Assembly (NCBI GenBank): GCA_021810625.1
Contig: JAJZIJ010000029.1
Span: 1 to 32,946 of the forward strand
Length of the DNA: 32,946 nt
Origin: Acidobacteriota bacterium
GTDB lineage: Bacteria; Acidobacteriota; Terriglobia; Terriglobales; Acidobacteriaceae
Direction: 5' to 3'
The notes beneath the pieces were generated by a model. The model did not search any database and was not told the origin of the DNA. It saw only the letters and a list, made by a program, of their open reading frames with translations. A program made the position numbers and the translations under genes. Numbering within the stretch: the first letter of the stretch is position 1; every line of letters starts with the position of its first letter. Positions 17,217 to 25,897 of the stretch are shown one piece after another.

Positions 17217-18167
17217 CTACTCCGCAACTGGCTGGGCGCTGCGTTGCCAAGCGGTGACGATCATATCGCGCAGCATGGTCGCGCCAGCGGCCAGACGCTC
17301 GGCGGTAAAGGTGCGCGATTGCGCGCTGCCCGCGCCGCGAAAGCCCCCTTGCTGATCGAGTTGATAGACTTCATCCACCTGCTGATGCGTGGCGCGCAGA
17401 TAGGTCACAAAGGCTGCAAAGGGCTGGCCGACAAGCGGGCGCGGAGTCTGCGGCACCAGCGGCTTTACATCGCTCTCGCGGAGGTTGGCCTGTACAAACG
17501 CCGTCTCAAAGCGGGCATGAATGCCGGGGGCGCGGCTATAGCCATGCGGATTGTCTGCCTCTATCCATCCGTTGTAGTTGAGCGTGGTATGCAAGGGCTG
17601 GGAGCCATCGCCGACGTAATGGCCCAGCCAGCCAATGTCATACAGAATGGCCTGCTCCACGCCATAGGTGTTCCGATGCGCCGCGTGGCGCGCGCGATAG
17701 CCGCGCATATCAGCTTGCAGCCTCTCGTAGACCTCATCTGCCTGCCAGGGAAGCAGGCCAACGTGCTGCGGCAGGAGTATCGCAGCAATCTGGGGTTGCC
17801 GTTTCTGCGCGGCAAAGGACGCAGCATAGGCATCGCGCAGAAAATCAAAACGATCCGGCGGCAGGCCATGCGGCTCAATGGCATCGGCCCATTCCAGATC
17901 AATAAAATGCTCCGGGGCCTGCGCCGCGCTTAACTCCGGCTCTGCCGGGGAGCGCCAACGATCCGGCTCCGGGCCAAGATACTCCACCTCTCGCAGCGCC
18001 TGCGGCGTGCGCAGAAATGCAGGCAGATCAGCAGGCAGCTTCTCCATTGCGACGCGGTTAATGAGCTTGTGGCCCTCCTTACCCCAGCCAAAACACGCGG
18101 GCGCGGCCAGCAGCGACAGCAGAGGGGCAAGAGCGAAGAGACAAGGAAAGATCGGCGGACGACGCAT
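17217..18167 (-). CDS. Secreted S1/P1-type zinc nuclease
   Basis: About 316 residues, predicted to cleave single-stranded nucleic acid outside the cytoplasm using three zinc ions. A signal peptide (IFPCLFALAPLLSLLAAPAC) ends just before GWGKEGH. In S1/P1 enzymes the mature N-terminal tryptophan and a histidine five residues later bind zinc; here W28 and H33 have exactly that spacing, which predicts cleavage after G27. The central LGHYVGDGSQPLHT is the family's His-Asp-His core, and GIHARFETAF fits the downstream His motif. The start is uncertain: no good ribosome-binding site precedes 18167, and an ATG 9 codons upstream (18194) is possible. It is divergent from the deoxyhypusine-synthase-like gene. 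Confidence 0.85.
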   Translation of the reverse strand: MRRPPIFPCLFALAPLLSLLAAPACFGWGKEGHKLINRVAMEKLPADLPAFLRTPQALREVEYLGPEPDRWRSPAEPELSAAQAPEHFIDLEWADAIEPHGLPPDRFDFLRDAYAASFAAQKRQPQIAAILLPQHVGLLPWQADEVYERLQADMRGYRARHAAHRNTYGVEQAILYDIGWLGHYVGDGSQPLHTTLNYNGWIEADNPHGYSRAPGIHARFETAFVQANLRESDVKPLVPQTPRPLVGQPFAAFVTYLRATHQQVDEVYQLDQQGGFRGAGSAQSRTFTAERLAAGATMLRDMIVTAWQRSAQPVAE

Positions 18168-18333
18168 CTGCGACAAGTATAGGAGCGCGCGCATCTTGCT
18201 GCGAATGCGCTGAAAAAATACAGGGCAAATCGTGCCATATCGAGAACGGGACATCTTCTCTTCCCACAATGGAGCGCCTGCATTCTTGCCACAGCAGGGG
18301 TTGGCAATCCCAAGAAAATCCCCGGAAAATGCT

Positions 18334-18350
18334 GGATATTTTTGATATCC
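18334..18350 (+). repeat. Perfect 6-bp hairpin directly before a ribosome-binding site
   Basis: GGATAT and ATATCC arms around a TTTTG loop lie immediately upstream of GAGGTG (18352-18357), the Shine-Dalgarno of the deoxyhypusine-synthase-like gene. The position would allow it to affect translation or mRNA stability, but it is short and could be chance. Confidence 0.4.
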
Positions 18351-18358
18351 TGAGGTGT

Positions 18359-19420
18359 ATGCCAACCAAGAAGAAAATTCTCAACCATCCGATTCAACAC
18401 ATCGACATCAAACAGCACGACGTAACCGTGCTGGTCGATGCCATGCAGCACATGGCCTACAGTTCGCGCGATCTGGCCCGCGCTGCCGACATCTACACGC
18501 GCATGTTGCGCGATCAGGAGTGCGGCGTGATTCTCTGCCTGGCCGGCTCGCTGATTAGCGCCGGGTTGAAGCAGATTTTTGTCGATCTATTGCGCAACAA
18601 CATGGTGGATGCCATCGTTTCCACTGGCGCCAACATTGTCGATCAGGACTTCTTTGAGGCGCTCGGCTTCCAGCATTACATGGCCGACGAAGCCTACAAA
18701 TCCGGCACGCTGGACGGCGAATTGCGCGAGTTGATGATCGACCGCATCTACGACACGCTGATCGACGAAGAAGAGTTGCGCATTTGCGATGAGACCACGG
18801 AAAAAATCGCCAACGCGCTGCCGCCGCGTCCCCACAGCTCGCGTGAATTTATCCGCGCAATGGGCGCGTATCTGGAGCAGGAAGGGAAGACTCCGGCCAA
18901 GGGCGGCGTGGATTCCATCGTACTGGCGGCCTATCAGAAGGACATTCCGATCTTCTGTCCGGCGTTTAGCGATTGCTCCGCAGGCTTTGGCCTGGTGGCG
19001 CATCAACATGCGCGGCAGGATAAGCCAAAAGTCTCCATCGACTCCGTAAAAGATTTTTACGAGTTGACGCAACTCAAAATCGCCAACCCAACCACGGGCC
19101 TGTTGATGATCGGCGGCGGCGTGCCCAAGAACTTTGCGCAGGATATTGTCGTGGCCGCAGACATTCTGGGCAACGAAGCGCCGATGCACAAATACGCCAT
19201 CCAGATCACTGTGGCCGATGTGCGCGACGGAGCGTTGTCGTCCAGCACGCTGAAGGAAGCCAGTTCGTGGGGCAAGGTGGACACGACCTTTGAGCAGATG
19301 GTCTACAGCGAAGCCACGCTGGCGCTGCCGTTGATTGCCGGCTATGCCTACCACAAGCGGGCGCACGCGGAGCGCAAAGCACGCCGCTGGGCGCGGCTGC
19401 TGGAGTCGGTGACAGTCTAA
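18359..19420 (+). CDS. Deoxyhypusine-synthase-family enzyme (probable polyamine biosynthesis)
   Basis: About 353 residues, NAD-dependent fold of the deoxyhypusine synthase family. The eukaryotic/archaeal enzyme transfers the aminobutyl part of spermidine to eIF5A; bacteria lack eIF5A, and bacterial homologues are thought to make polyamines such as homospermidine. Diagnostic segments are CLAGSLISAGL, DAIVSTGANIVDQD, TGLLMIGGGVPKNF and EASSWGKVDTTF. The lysine of SWGK (K306) matches the catalytic lysine of the human enzyme, so activity is likely. I place the start at 18359, preceded by GAGGTG with an unusually short gap; an ATG at 18329 is an alternative. It touches the next gene, whose ATG follows its TAA with no gap. 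Which acceptor it uses is inference. Confidence 0.88.
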   Translation: MPTKKKILNHPIQHIDIKQHDVTVLVDAMQHMAYSSRDLARAADIYTRMLRDQECGVILCLAGSLISAGLKQIFVDLLRNNMVDAIVSTGANIVDQDFFEALGFQHYMADEAYKSGTLDGELRELMIDRIYDTLIDEEELRICDETTEKIANALPPRPHSSREFIRAMGAYLEQEGKTPAKGGVDSIVLAAYQKDIPIFCPAFSDCSAGFGLVAHQHARQDKPKVSIDSVKDFYELTQLKIANPTTGLLMIGGGVPKNFAQDIVVAADILGNEAPMHKYAIQITVADVRDGALSSSTLKEASSWGKVDTTFEQMVYSEATLALPLIAGYAYHKRAHAERKARRWARLLESVTV

Positions 19421-20050
19421 ATGCGGTCTCGCGCACGCGCTGCTCTTTTCAGCTTCATCTTGATTTTGCTGGCGGTCTCCGTGGCGATCTCGCTGCAAAA
19501 AACTGTGGAGCAGGGGCGCGTTTGGCAGACCGCCCGACTGGAACGCAGCCCGCAATTTCTCCATGTCGAGCGGATGCAGGTGGCTGCGGCGCAGGCGGCA
19601 CTGGATGCTTTGGCTCTGTCCGCCGCGCCATCGAATCTTCCGCTTCAGGCCGATTATCGCTCGCAGCGAATGCAACTCCGAGCCGATTGGATGGGGATGG
19701 AGCATCTGGCAGAGCGCGATCCGCAACGCCAGGGGCTGTTGCTGGAAATTCGCTCCAGTCTTGCGGATTTTCTTCTCGCCCTGGATCAGATGGCGGCCTC
19801 GACAGCGCCTTCCTCCGCCAACGATTCCGCGCATCGTAACGATCCAGCGCATCTGCTGCTGGCGCTGCGCCGCGTAGAAACGGCTCTGTCCAACGACTCT
19901 GGCAGTCTGGAGCAGAGCGCCGCAAGAGCCGCCGCGCAGCCGACTACGGCATGGTTTCGCAGCATCTGGATCAGCTTGCTTCTGCTTCTTCTTGTCTGCG
20001 CCGCGCTCATGGTGGTGTTGGAGTGTACCCGGAGGCGGAACACGCGTTAG
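19421..20050 (+). CDS. Small two-TM protein of unknown function
   Basis: 209 residues, no recognised family. One TM helix lies at about residues 7-25 (FILILLAVSVAI) and one near the C-terminus (~187-205, IWISLLLLLLVCAALMVVL), followed by a basic tail (CTRRRNTR). Between them is ~150 residues rich in Ala, Leu, Gln and Arg that look helical. This layout resembles the periplasmic four-helix sensor part of chemoreceptors or histidine kinases, but there is no signalling domain. The ATG follows the TAA of the deoxyhypusine-synthase-like gene directly, so translation is probably coupled. A candidate terminator overlaps its end. Confidence 0.72.
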   Translation: MRSRARAALFSFILILLAVSVAISLQKTVEQGRVWQTARLERSPQFLHVERMQVAAAQAALDALALSAAPSNLPLQADYRSQRMQLRADWMGMEHLAERDPQRQGLLLEIRSSLADFLLALDQMAASTAPSSANDSAHRNDPAHLLLALRRVETALSNDSGSLEQSAARAAAQPTTAWFRSIWISLLLLLLVCAALMVVLECTRRRNTR

Positions 20051-20070
20051 CGCATATCCCGCCGTTTTTT
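20034..20070 (+). terminator. Candidate intrinsic terminator
   Basis: GGCGG at 20034-20038 pairs with CCGCC at 20059-20063. Inside, GCG (20044-20046) pairs with CGC (20051-20053) around a TTAG loop, with some mismatches between the two stems. Six T residues follow at 20065-20070. It overlaps the stop of the two-TM protein and lies before the end of the convergent mannosidase gene. Confidence 0.5.
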
Positions 20071-23000
20071 ATTGCTGCGTCTGCCAGAAATCTGCCCCGC
20101 GATTTGAGGGATGGATGCGCACCGTGTTGATGGAATACGGCCCAACGGGAATCGTTACATGGTCGCCGGAGATGGTCAGCGGACTGCCGTCGGCGTGTTC
20201 CATCAGATTCGTTTCGATGGCAGTGGTTGCTCCTGTCGGCAGCGTGAGGGTTGCATTGGTTTTCCTGCCAGCCCATTCGTAGAAGCGCAGGATCAGCCCA
20301 TTGCTATCTTCGCTTTTCTTCATTGCGGTCAGCACGAGATTTTCCGGCTGCACGGCGACAAAGGAGCGCGTCGGCGGCAACTCGCCAGTATGCGCTTCCA
20401 CCTGCATGGCGCGCAGCCTGTAGTTGAAGGCATAACCGCGCAACACGGTGTCTGCCTGCCGCCATGTGCCTGCATGGGGATAGAGCGAATAGCGAAAATG
20501 CTGATGTCCGCGATCCACATTCGGATCGGGGAATGTGGGAGAGCGTAGCAAGGAAAGTCGCAGCACATTGCCCTTCACGTCGTAGCCATACTTCGCGTCG
20601 TTAATCAGGCTGAAGCCATGCGCGCCGTCGCCCAGGTCTGCCCAACGCTGCGCGGGAACCTCAAACTTGGCATCTTCGACCGGGTTGTTTCGCGTTGTTG
20701 GACGCTCAATGGTTCCATAAGGAATTTCAAAGGTTGCCTTGGGGCCGCTGGCAGCCAGTGGGAATGCAGCCTTCAGCAAAATATGCGTTTCCTGCCAGTC
20801 AACATCATTCACAACATCGACGCGACGCATTCCCGCGTAGAGCATAATGTTCTGCACAAAGGTGGACTTGCTCCAGTGCCGCGTGACGCGAACCACGCTG
20901 CGCACCGGCCCCTGCTCCACCAATTGCACGCTGTCGGCCATCGTCAGATCCGTGCCATGTCTGGCAAAGTCTGCATGAACGTTCCACGCATTGCCTGGAT
21001 CGACGAAAGCCTGCAAAAGATTGCCGCATTGTCCCGCAGCGATGCTTTCAAAGTGAGACTGCTTGTCATACAGACTGTCAATGCAGCCGGTTTTTTGGTT
21101 GACCACGACACGCAGCACGCTGTTTTCCATGACGGTGCCATTCGTCTTCAAGTCGCTCTCCACCTTGCGCGCGCCAGCAACCGCGTGCAACACGGTGTAG
21201 CCTATTGAGGGAACCTTCGCAGGCTCCAGCAACAGGTGAAAGCTATGCGTGCTGCTGTCCTGCGAGAGGATCTGCATGGGCACGGGCTTGTTGTCCGCAT
21301 CCAATACGGAGATGCCCTGCGGCTCTGCCTGCGGCATCTGCACATCCACTTCGACAATGTCGGCGCGGTTCCAGCTCAGCGTGTTCCAAAGAATAATGGG
21401 CACACCAGCCTTCGAGATGCCTTTCCCGCTCGTGTCAATGTGGCTGTCGATGTCAGAAAGCGCGTTATGCGTGGCAGCGTTGGCCGTCCAATGAACAACA
21501 TCAAACTGCTTTTGCGCATCTTCGTAATCCGCGCCAACTGCGGAGCCAGCGGCAAGATCGTGGAAGCCATTGAAGGAAACCAGCTTCCAGGCTTCGGTCA
21601 ACTGTGTTCCGGGATACGGCAAGCCTCCCAGCCAGGCCAGAGAAGAGTATTTTTCTGCATTCAACAGCCATTCGCTGCTGTGTCGCAGGTTCCATTTTTG
21701 CCTGGTCTGTGTGGTGTACGTGCCGCGATGCATTTCCAGATACATCTCGTCATTCCAGACAGGAAGGCTGATTTTTCCTGCGGCGGCAGCGGGCAAGAGG
21801 GTCTTTCCTGCAGCCAGTGTTTCGTAATTCCACACCGGGGCATCGGCAGTGTCAACGCGCTTTGACATGGTGTCAAAGAATGTTTTTGCCGTGCCAAATT
21901 CCATGCGTGGAAAGACCTTGTTCGGTTCCATCCAGCGCATGCCGCTGTCCAGCATGTCGCGTGTAGGCCCACCGCCGTGATCGCTGACACCGTACAGATG
22001 CATCATTTCCTTTTGTCCGGGATTCAGGTTAACCGCTGCGGCCAGATCGTTGGATATCCATATCGGCGCAATCGAGTTTCCATATTCATGCGGAAAGTAG
22101 GTGAGCACGCGGCTGCCATCGGGAGCCTGCCACCAGAACAATTTCAGCGGAAGCTGCGTGGTGTCGTTCCAGGCCATTTTCTGCGTGACGAAATAATCGA
22201 TGCCGGACTTTTTATAAATTTGCGGCAACTGCCAGTTGTAGCCAAAAGAGTCCGGGTTCCAGCCCACGCGCACGTTGACGCCGAAATTCTTTTGGAAGTA
22301 GCGCTTGCCCAAGAGAATCTGGCGTACCTGCGACTCGCCATCGGGCAGGTTCAGATCCGGCTCCACCCACATGCCGCCGACCATCTCCCAGCGACCTTCT
22401 TTTACGCGCTGCTGTATCTGTTGAAAAATGCTGGGATACTTTTGCTGCATCCACTCGTCATATTGCGCGGCGGATTGCGTGTAGGTGTAATCGGGGTACT
22501 CGTTCATCAATTGCAGCGCGGTTGAAAAGGTTCGCTTCACCACATCGACGGTCTCGGTCCACGGCCAGAGCCATGCGGCATCAATGTGGGAGTTGCCGGT
22601 TAGATGTACGGTGTACGCTTGCAGCGCGGGGCGCAGCGCTTCCAGTTTGCCTTGCGCCTGGCGCAGGGAAGCGTCGAAGGCATCCTGATTGCCGGCATCC
22701 AGCGCAGCAAGATTGATCGACGTGGCCGCATCTTCCAGAATCTTTTCCTGCGCGGCAAGCGTCGAGGGATTCTTCGTAATTGCAGGCAGAAGATTGGCTG
22801 CGGAGATCAGCTCATCGCGTACATCTTCTGGATTCGGGCGATCCCCGCGGAAGACGACGGCCAAGTCTCCTTTATGGAGATATTTTTCGTCCTGCGTAAC
22901 CAGCATCTTGACTGCGACCAGCACCTTGTCGCCCGGTTTTGCGTCGTCGAAAAGTATCTGCTTTTCCAGGTCTTCTCCCATCGCAACGCGCCTGCCGTTG

Positions 23001-23470
23001 TAGTACAGAATCATGGGAATCGGCCCATTGGCCCACGCGCGCATGTGGAACCAGATTTGAGCGCCGGTCAGGTCGTAGCCCTGGAGTGTTTTGGGCACCT
23101 CAATCCAGCGGCGAACCCAGACCGCTCCACGCGGGGCCATGTAGGGCATGTGAATGGTCTGCCAGCCCGTCGTGTCCAGATCGACTCGCTCGCCGTGGGG
23201 TACATCGCCAGGATGATACTGCCAGGTCTTCTTTGACGAAGGTTGAATATCTCCCAATCGATCCAAAACGACCTGCATCTGTGGGGAAACCTTTGACGAC
23301 AGTCGAGAGCTTCTCTGTTCATCCAGGGCGACCCCAACCGGGAGGGCAAGCGGGTTGGGCTTCGGCGAAGCGCTTTGCGCGGAAAGCATGGGCGCGCGCG
23401 CGATCCAGGCAAAGGCGCCACTCAGCATGATGGCGGTGGCAGTCAGGAACGCTGTACGAACGCGATACAT
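20069..23470 (-). CDS. Secreted glycoside hydrolase family 38 alpha-mannosidase
   Basis: 1133 residues; retaining alpha-mannosidase expected to release mannose from glycans or glycoproteins outside the cytoplasm. The N-terminus is a signal peptide (FLTATAIMLSGAFAWIARAP). The GH38 catalytic domain has the zinc-binding pair H295 and D297 in NSHIDAAWLWPWTE and the expected nucleophile D407 in VGWNPDSFGYNWQLPQ, then YGVSDHGGGPTRDML, which probably supplies another zinc histidine. The C-terminal ~450 residues match the beta-sandwich mannosidase domains (for example RVVVNQKTGCIDSLYDK). A domain before residue ~230 looks like a carbohydrate-binding jelly roll (VWVRRWIEVPKTLQGY). AAGGAA lies 7 nt before the ATG. 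It follows the membrane protein gene by 77 bp on the same strand. Confidence 0.93.
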   Translation of the reverse strand: MYRVRTAFLTATAIMLSGAFAWIARAPMLSAQSASPKPNPLALPVGVALDEQRSSRLSSKVSPQMQVVLDRLGDIQPSSKKTWQYHPGDVPHGERVDLDTTGWQTIHMPYMAPRGAVWVRRWIEVPKTLQGYDLTGAQIWFHMRAWANGPIPMILYYNGRRVAMGEDLEKQILFDDAKPGDKVLVAVKMLVTQDEKYLHKGDLAVVFRGDRPNPEDVRDELISAANLLPAITKNPSTLAAQEKILEDAATSINLAALDAGNQDAFDASLRQAQGKLEALRPALQAYTVHLTGNSHIDAAWLWPWTETVDVVKRTFSTALQLMNEYPDYTYTQSAAQYDEWMQQKYPSIFQQIQQRVKEGRWEMVGGMWVEPDLNLPDGESQVRQILLGKRYFQKNFGVNVRVGWNPDSFGYNWQLPQIYKKSGIDYFVTQKMAWNDTTQLPLKLFWWQAPDGSRVLTYFPHEYGNSIAPIWISNDLAAAVNLNPGQKEMMHLYGVSDHGGGPTRDMLDSGMRWMEPNKVFPRMEFGTAKTFFDTMSKRVDTADAPVWNYETLAAGKTLLPAAAAGKISLPVWNDEMYLEMHRGTYTTQTRQKWNLRHSSEWLLNAEKYSSLAWLGGLPYPGTQLTEAWKLVSFNGFHDLAAGSAVGADYEDAQKQFDVVHWTANAATHNALSDIDSHIDTSGKGISKAGVPIILWNTLSWNRADIVEVDVQMPQAEPQGISVLDADNKPVPMQILSQDSSTHSFHLLLEPAKVPSIGYTVLHAVAGARKVESDLKTNGTVMENSVLRVVVNQKTGCIDSLYDKQSHFESIAAGQCGNLLQAFVDPGNAWNVHADFARHGTDLTMADSVQLVEQGPVRSVVRVTRHWSKSTFVQNIMLYAGMRRVDVVNDVDWQETHILLKAAFPLAASGPKATFEIPYGTIERPTTRNNPVEDAKFEVPAQRWADLGDGAHGFSLINDAKYGYDVKGNVLRLSLLRSPTFPDPNVDRGHQHFRYSLYPHAGTWRQADTVLRGYAFNYRLRAMQVEAHTGELPPTRSFVAVQPENLVLTAMKKSEDSNGLILRFYEWAGRKTNATLTLPTGATTAIETNLMEHADGSPLTISGDHVTIPVGPYSINTVRIHPSNRGADFWQTQQ

Positions 23471-23547
23471 GTGGGATTCCTTTAGAAAATGGGTTTAGTC
23501 GCGGCTTTCATGCTACACCAAGCGTGCTGTTTGGCGCGGTGACTCCA

Positions 23548-24702
23548 TCACTGCATCAGCAGTGGAAGGCTGAGCAGACTGAGCGCGGCCTGTGCGAGCA
23601 AAATGGTTCCGGCAAGCCAACGATACAGTCGACGCTGGCGGGATTCCAACAGGTCGGCGAAGATGCCTCCGGTAAAGGTCAGCACAAAGGGCAGCGCCCA
23701 TATCCACGGCTCGGAGCGAACACCCGTCGTTTCCATGCACAGCAGTAACGTAGCCACCAGCAACGGCGCGGTGTTGCCAAAGTAGCGCGAGCGGCGATAG
23801 ATCGCGTAAAAGGCCAGCGCCGTGGCTGCCGCAATGGTGATGCCTGCATTGGGCAGGCTCGTGAGCATGTGCCGCGTGCCATCCAGCGAGAACCACATTC
23901 TCCCCTCCGCGCCCTGGAGTACATAGCTGAACGCATCCGCATTGAAGGTATAGGAAGCAAACAGAATCAGAGATGCGCCGAAGCTGGCCAGCAGGACGAC
24001 CCACATCCCCTGTGCGCGGCGACCTTCGGCCAAGTAGAGCACGAAGGCCAGCGCCAGCAGCAGACCGAGGATTCCTGCGGCAACGTGCGCCATTGCCGTC
24101 AGCCCCAGCGCCAGCGTCAACAGCGCAATGCGCGGAGGCCAGCGTCGCGTTGGCCCCTGCATCGCATGGGCCACGCCGATGGCCGTGTAGAGGATGCCGT
24201 ACATCCCCCAGGCGGCGAGAATTTCGTTGTTGGGGCGCAGACAGGCGCGGATCATCTCTGGAGAAAAACAGTAGAGCGCCAACGCAAAAAATCCGCCGAG
24301 ATTGCCGTACATGCGCCGCGTCACCCACCAGAGCGCCCCTCCCAGCCACACGCCAAAGATTACGAAAGGCAGATGCAGCAGCAGATTGACGAAGTGGAGG
24401 ACATGGCGCGATTCCCATGTAGAGGCGCTGGCCGATTGCCCCGTAACGATGCGCTGCACGGTCAGCGGCAATCCCGCAGCGCGATAGGCGAAGGTGCCGT
24501 CGTGCAGGTTGCCGCAGGAGGTGAAGTAGCCGGTAAGCGGCGAGGGCTTCTCCCAAATCTCGCGGCCACAGCGGGCGTACTGATAATCGCGCTCCGTAAG
24601 CTGCTGGTGTTGGATGACCCACAGACACTGCGCGGCAAAAAAGAGCAGCAGCAGCGCGGCAAAGCGCTGCGGACGTCCGATTTCGATGGAGAAGAGGCGC
24701 AT
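23548..24702 (-). CDS. Polytopic membrane protein, possibly GT-C-like
   Basis: 384 residues with about nine predicted TM helices, and no family I can name with certainty. The first helix is at ~14-31; an extracytoplasmic loop follows with three cysteines and RYxYARCGREIWEKPSPLTG-like sequence. Later segments such as LLHLPFVIFGVWLGGALWW and FFALALYCFSPEMIRA resemble the multi-TM part of lipid-linked sugar glycosyltransferases (GT-C fold, PMT/ArnT style). I do not see a clear DE/DD catalytic motif in the first loop, so a transferase role is only a suggestion. It is upstream of the secreted mannosidase on the same strand and divergent from ruvB. The ribosome-binding site is weak. Confidence 0.75.
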   Translation of the reverse strand: MRLFSIEIGRPQRFAALLLLFFAAQCLWVIQHQQLTERDYQYARCGREIWEKPSPLTGYFTSCGNLHDGTFAYRAAGLPLTVQRIVTGQSASASTWESRHVLHFVNLLLHLPFVIFGVWLGGALWWVTRRMYGNLGGFFALALYCFSPEMIRACLRPNNEILAAWGMYGILYTAIGVAHAMQGPTRRWPPRIALLTLALGLTAMAHVAAGILGLLLALAFVLYLAEGRRAQGMWVVLLASFGASLILFASYTFNADAFSYVLQGAEGRMWFSLDGTRHMLTSLPNAGITIAAATALAFYAIYRRSRYFGNTAPLLVATLLLCMETTGVRSEPWIWALPFVLTFTGGIFADLLESRQRRLYRWLAGTILLAQAALSLLSLPLLMQ

Positions 24703-24796
24703 GGAGAACTAAAGATGAGTCTACTCGAACCAATTTTTTGCGGCGCATCCGGCCAACATTGCATTGGCGTTGCCGCACGCGATACCATCCGCTTGA

Positions 24797-25840
24797 ATGT
24801 CCTTTGAGCAAAAATCGGAACAAAAACAGGATCGAATGGTCTCTGCCGCGCAGGTGGACGACGATGCCAGCTTTGAGCTGAAGCTGCGCCCGCAGCGGCT
24901 GAATGAGTTTATCGGGCAGCAAAAAGCCAAGGAGCAACTCTCCATTGCGCTGGAGGCGGCGCGCAACCGGGGCGAGGCGCTGGATCATGTTGTACTCTCC
25001 GGCCCGCCGGGATTGGGCAAGACGACGCTGGCCAACATCATCGCCAACGAAATGAACGTGGGCTTTCAGCAGACCTCCGGGCCAGCATTGCAGATTCAGG
25101 GCGACCTGACGGCGATTCTGACCAACCTGAAGCAGCATCAAGTTTTATTTCTGGATGAGATTCATCGCCTGCAAGCCGGATTGCAGGAGAAGCTCTACAC
25201 CGCGCTCGAAGATTACAAGCTGGACATCATCATTGGGCAAGGGCCAGCGGCGCGCACGCATGTCATGGACCTGCATCCCTTCACCTTTGTCGCCGCGACG
25301 ACGCGCCCCGGCCTGCTGGCCGCTCCTCTGCTGGCGCGCTTTGGCATTCTGCTGCGGCTGGAGTTTTATACCGACGACGATCTGCGCATCATCGTGCATC
25401 GCTCGGCGGAAGTGCTTCAGGTTCCCATTGACGACGATGGCGCCGCAGAGATTGCCATGCGCTCACGCGGAACGCCACGCATTGCCAATCGCCTGCTGCG
25501 CCGGGTGCGCGACTACGCCCAGGTTCGCGGCAATGGACGCATCGACCGCGCCTCGGCGATGGCTGCGCTGGAGATGCTGCATGTGGACGCGCATGGCTTT
25601 GACGAGATGGATCGCCGCCTGCTGCGCACGATCATCGACAAATATGACGGCGGGCCAGTCGGACTGAACACGCTGGCCGCCGCGCTGGCCGAAGAGGAAG
25701 ACGCGCTCGAAGAGGTCTATGAGCCATTTTTGATTCAAATAGGATTTCTGGATCGCACGCCGCGCGGTCGCGTGGCCACACGGCTGGCCTATCAGCATTT
25801 TGGTATCGAGATGCCGCGCAAACAGACACCGCTGTTCTAA
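24797..25840 (+). CDS. ruvB: Holliday junction branch-migration ATPase RuvB
   Basis: 347 residues, normal length. The AAA+ motor drives branch migration of Holliday junctions with RuvA during recombinational repair. Visible motifs are Walker A GPPGLGKT (69-76), Walker B LFLDEIHR (D120-E121), sensor 1 AATTRPG, a probable arginine finger in LLARFGI (R181), sensor 2 [17 protein letters not shown], and the C-terminal DNA-binding winged-helix strand [12 protein letters not shown]. The start is not fixed: ATG 24797 has a weak ribosome-binding site, while ATG 24836 has AGGAT just upstream and would remove 13 charged residues. ruvA and ruvC are not adjacent. It is divergent from the membrane protein gene. 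Confidence 0.97.
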   Translation: MSFEQKSEQKQDRMVSAAQVDDDASFELKLRPQRLNEFIGQQKAKEQLSIALEAARNRGEALDHVVLSGPPGLGKTTLANIIANEMNVGFQQTSGPALQIQGDLTAILTNLKQHQVLFLDEIHRLQAGLQEKLYTALEDYKLDIIIGQGPAARTHVMDLHPFTFVAATTRPGLLAAPLLARFGILLRLEFYTDDDLRIIVHRSAEVLQVPIDDDGAAEIAMRSRGTPRIANRLLRRVRDYAQVRGNGRIDRASAMAALEMLHVDAHGFDEMDRRLLRTIIDKYDGGPVGLNTLAAALAEEEDALEEVYEPFLIQIGFLDRTPRGRVATRLAYQHFGIEMPRKQTPLF

Positions 25841-25897
25841 CCTTCTGGCAGAATCTGCGTCCAGCCGACAGGTCTGTGCATCTACATCCCAGATAGA

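Noticed and set aside
23513-25141. 542-codon open frame on the minus strand
   Set aside because: Spans two divergent, well-supported genes (membrane protein and ruvB) in another frame.
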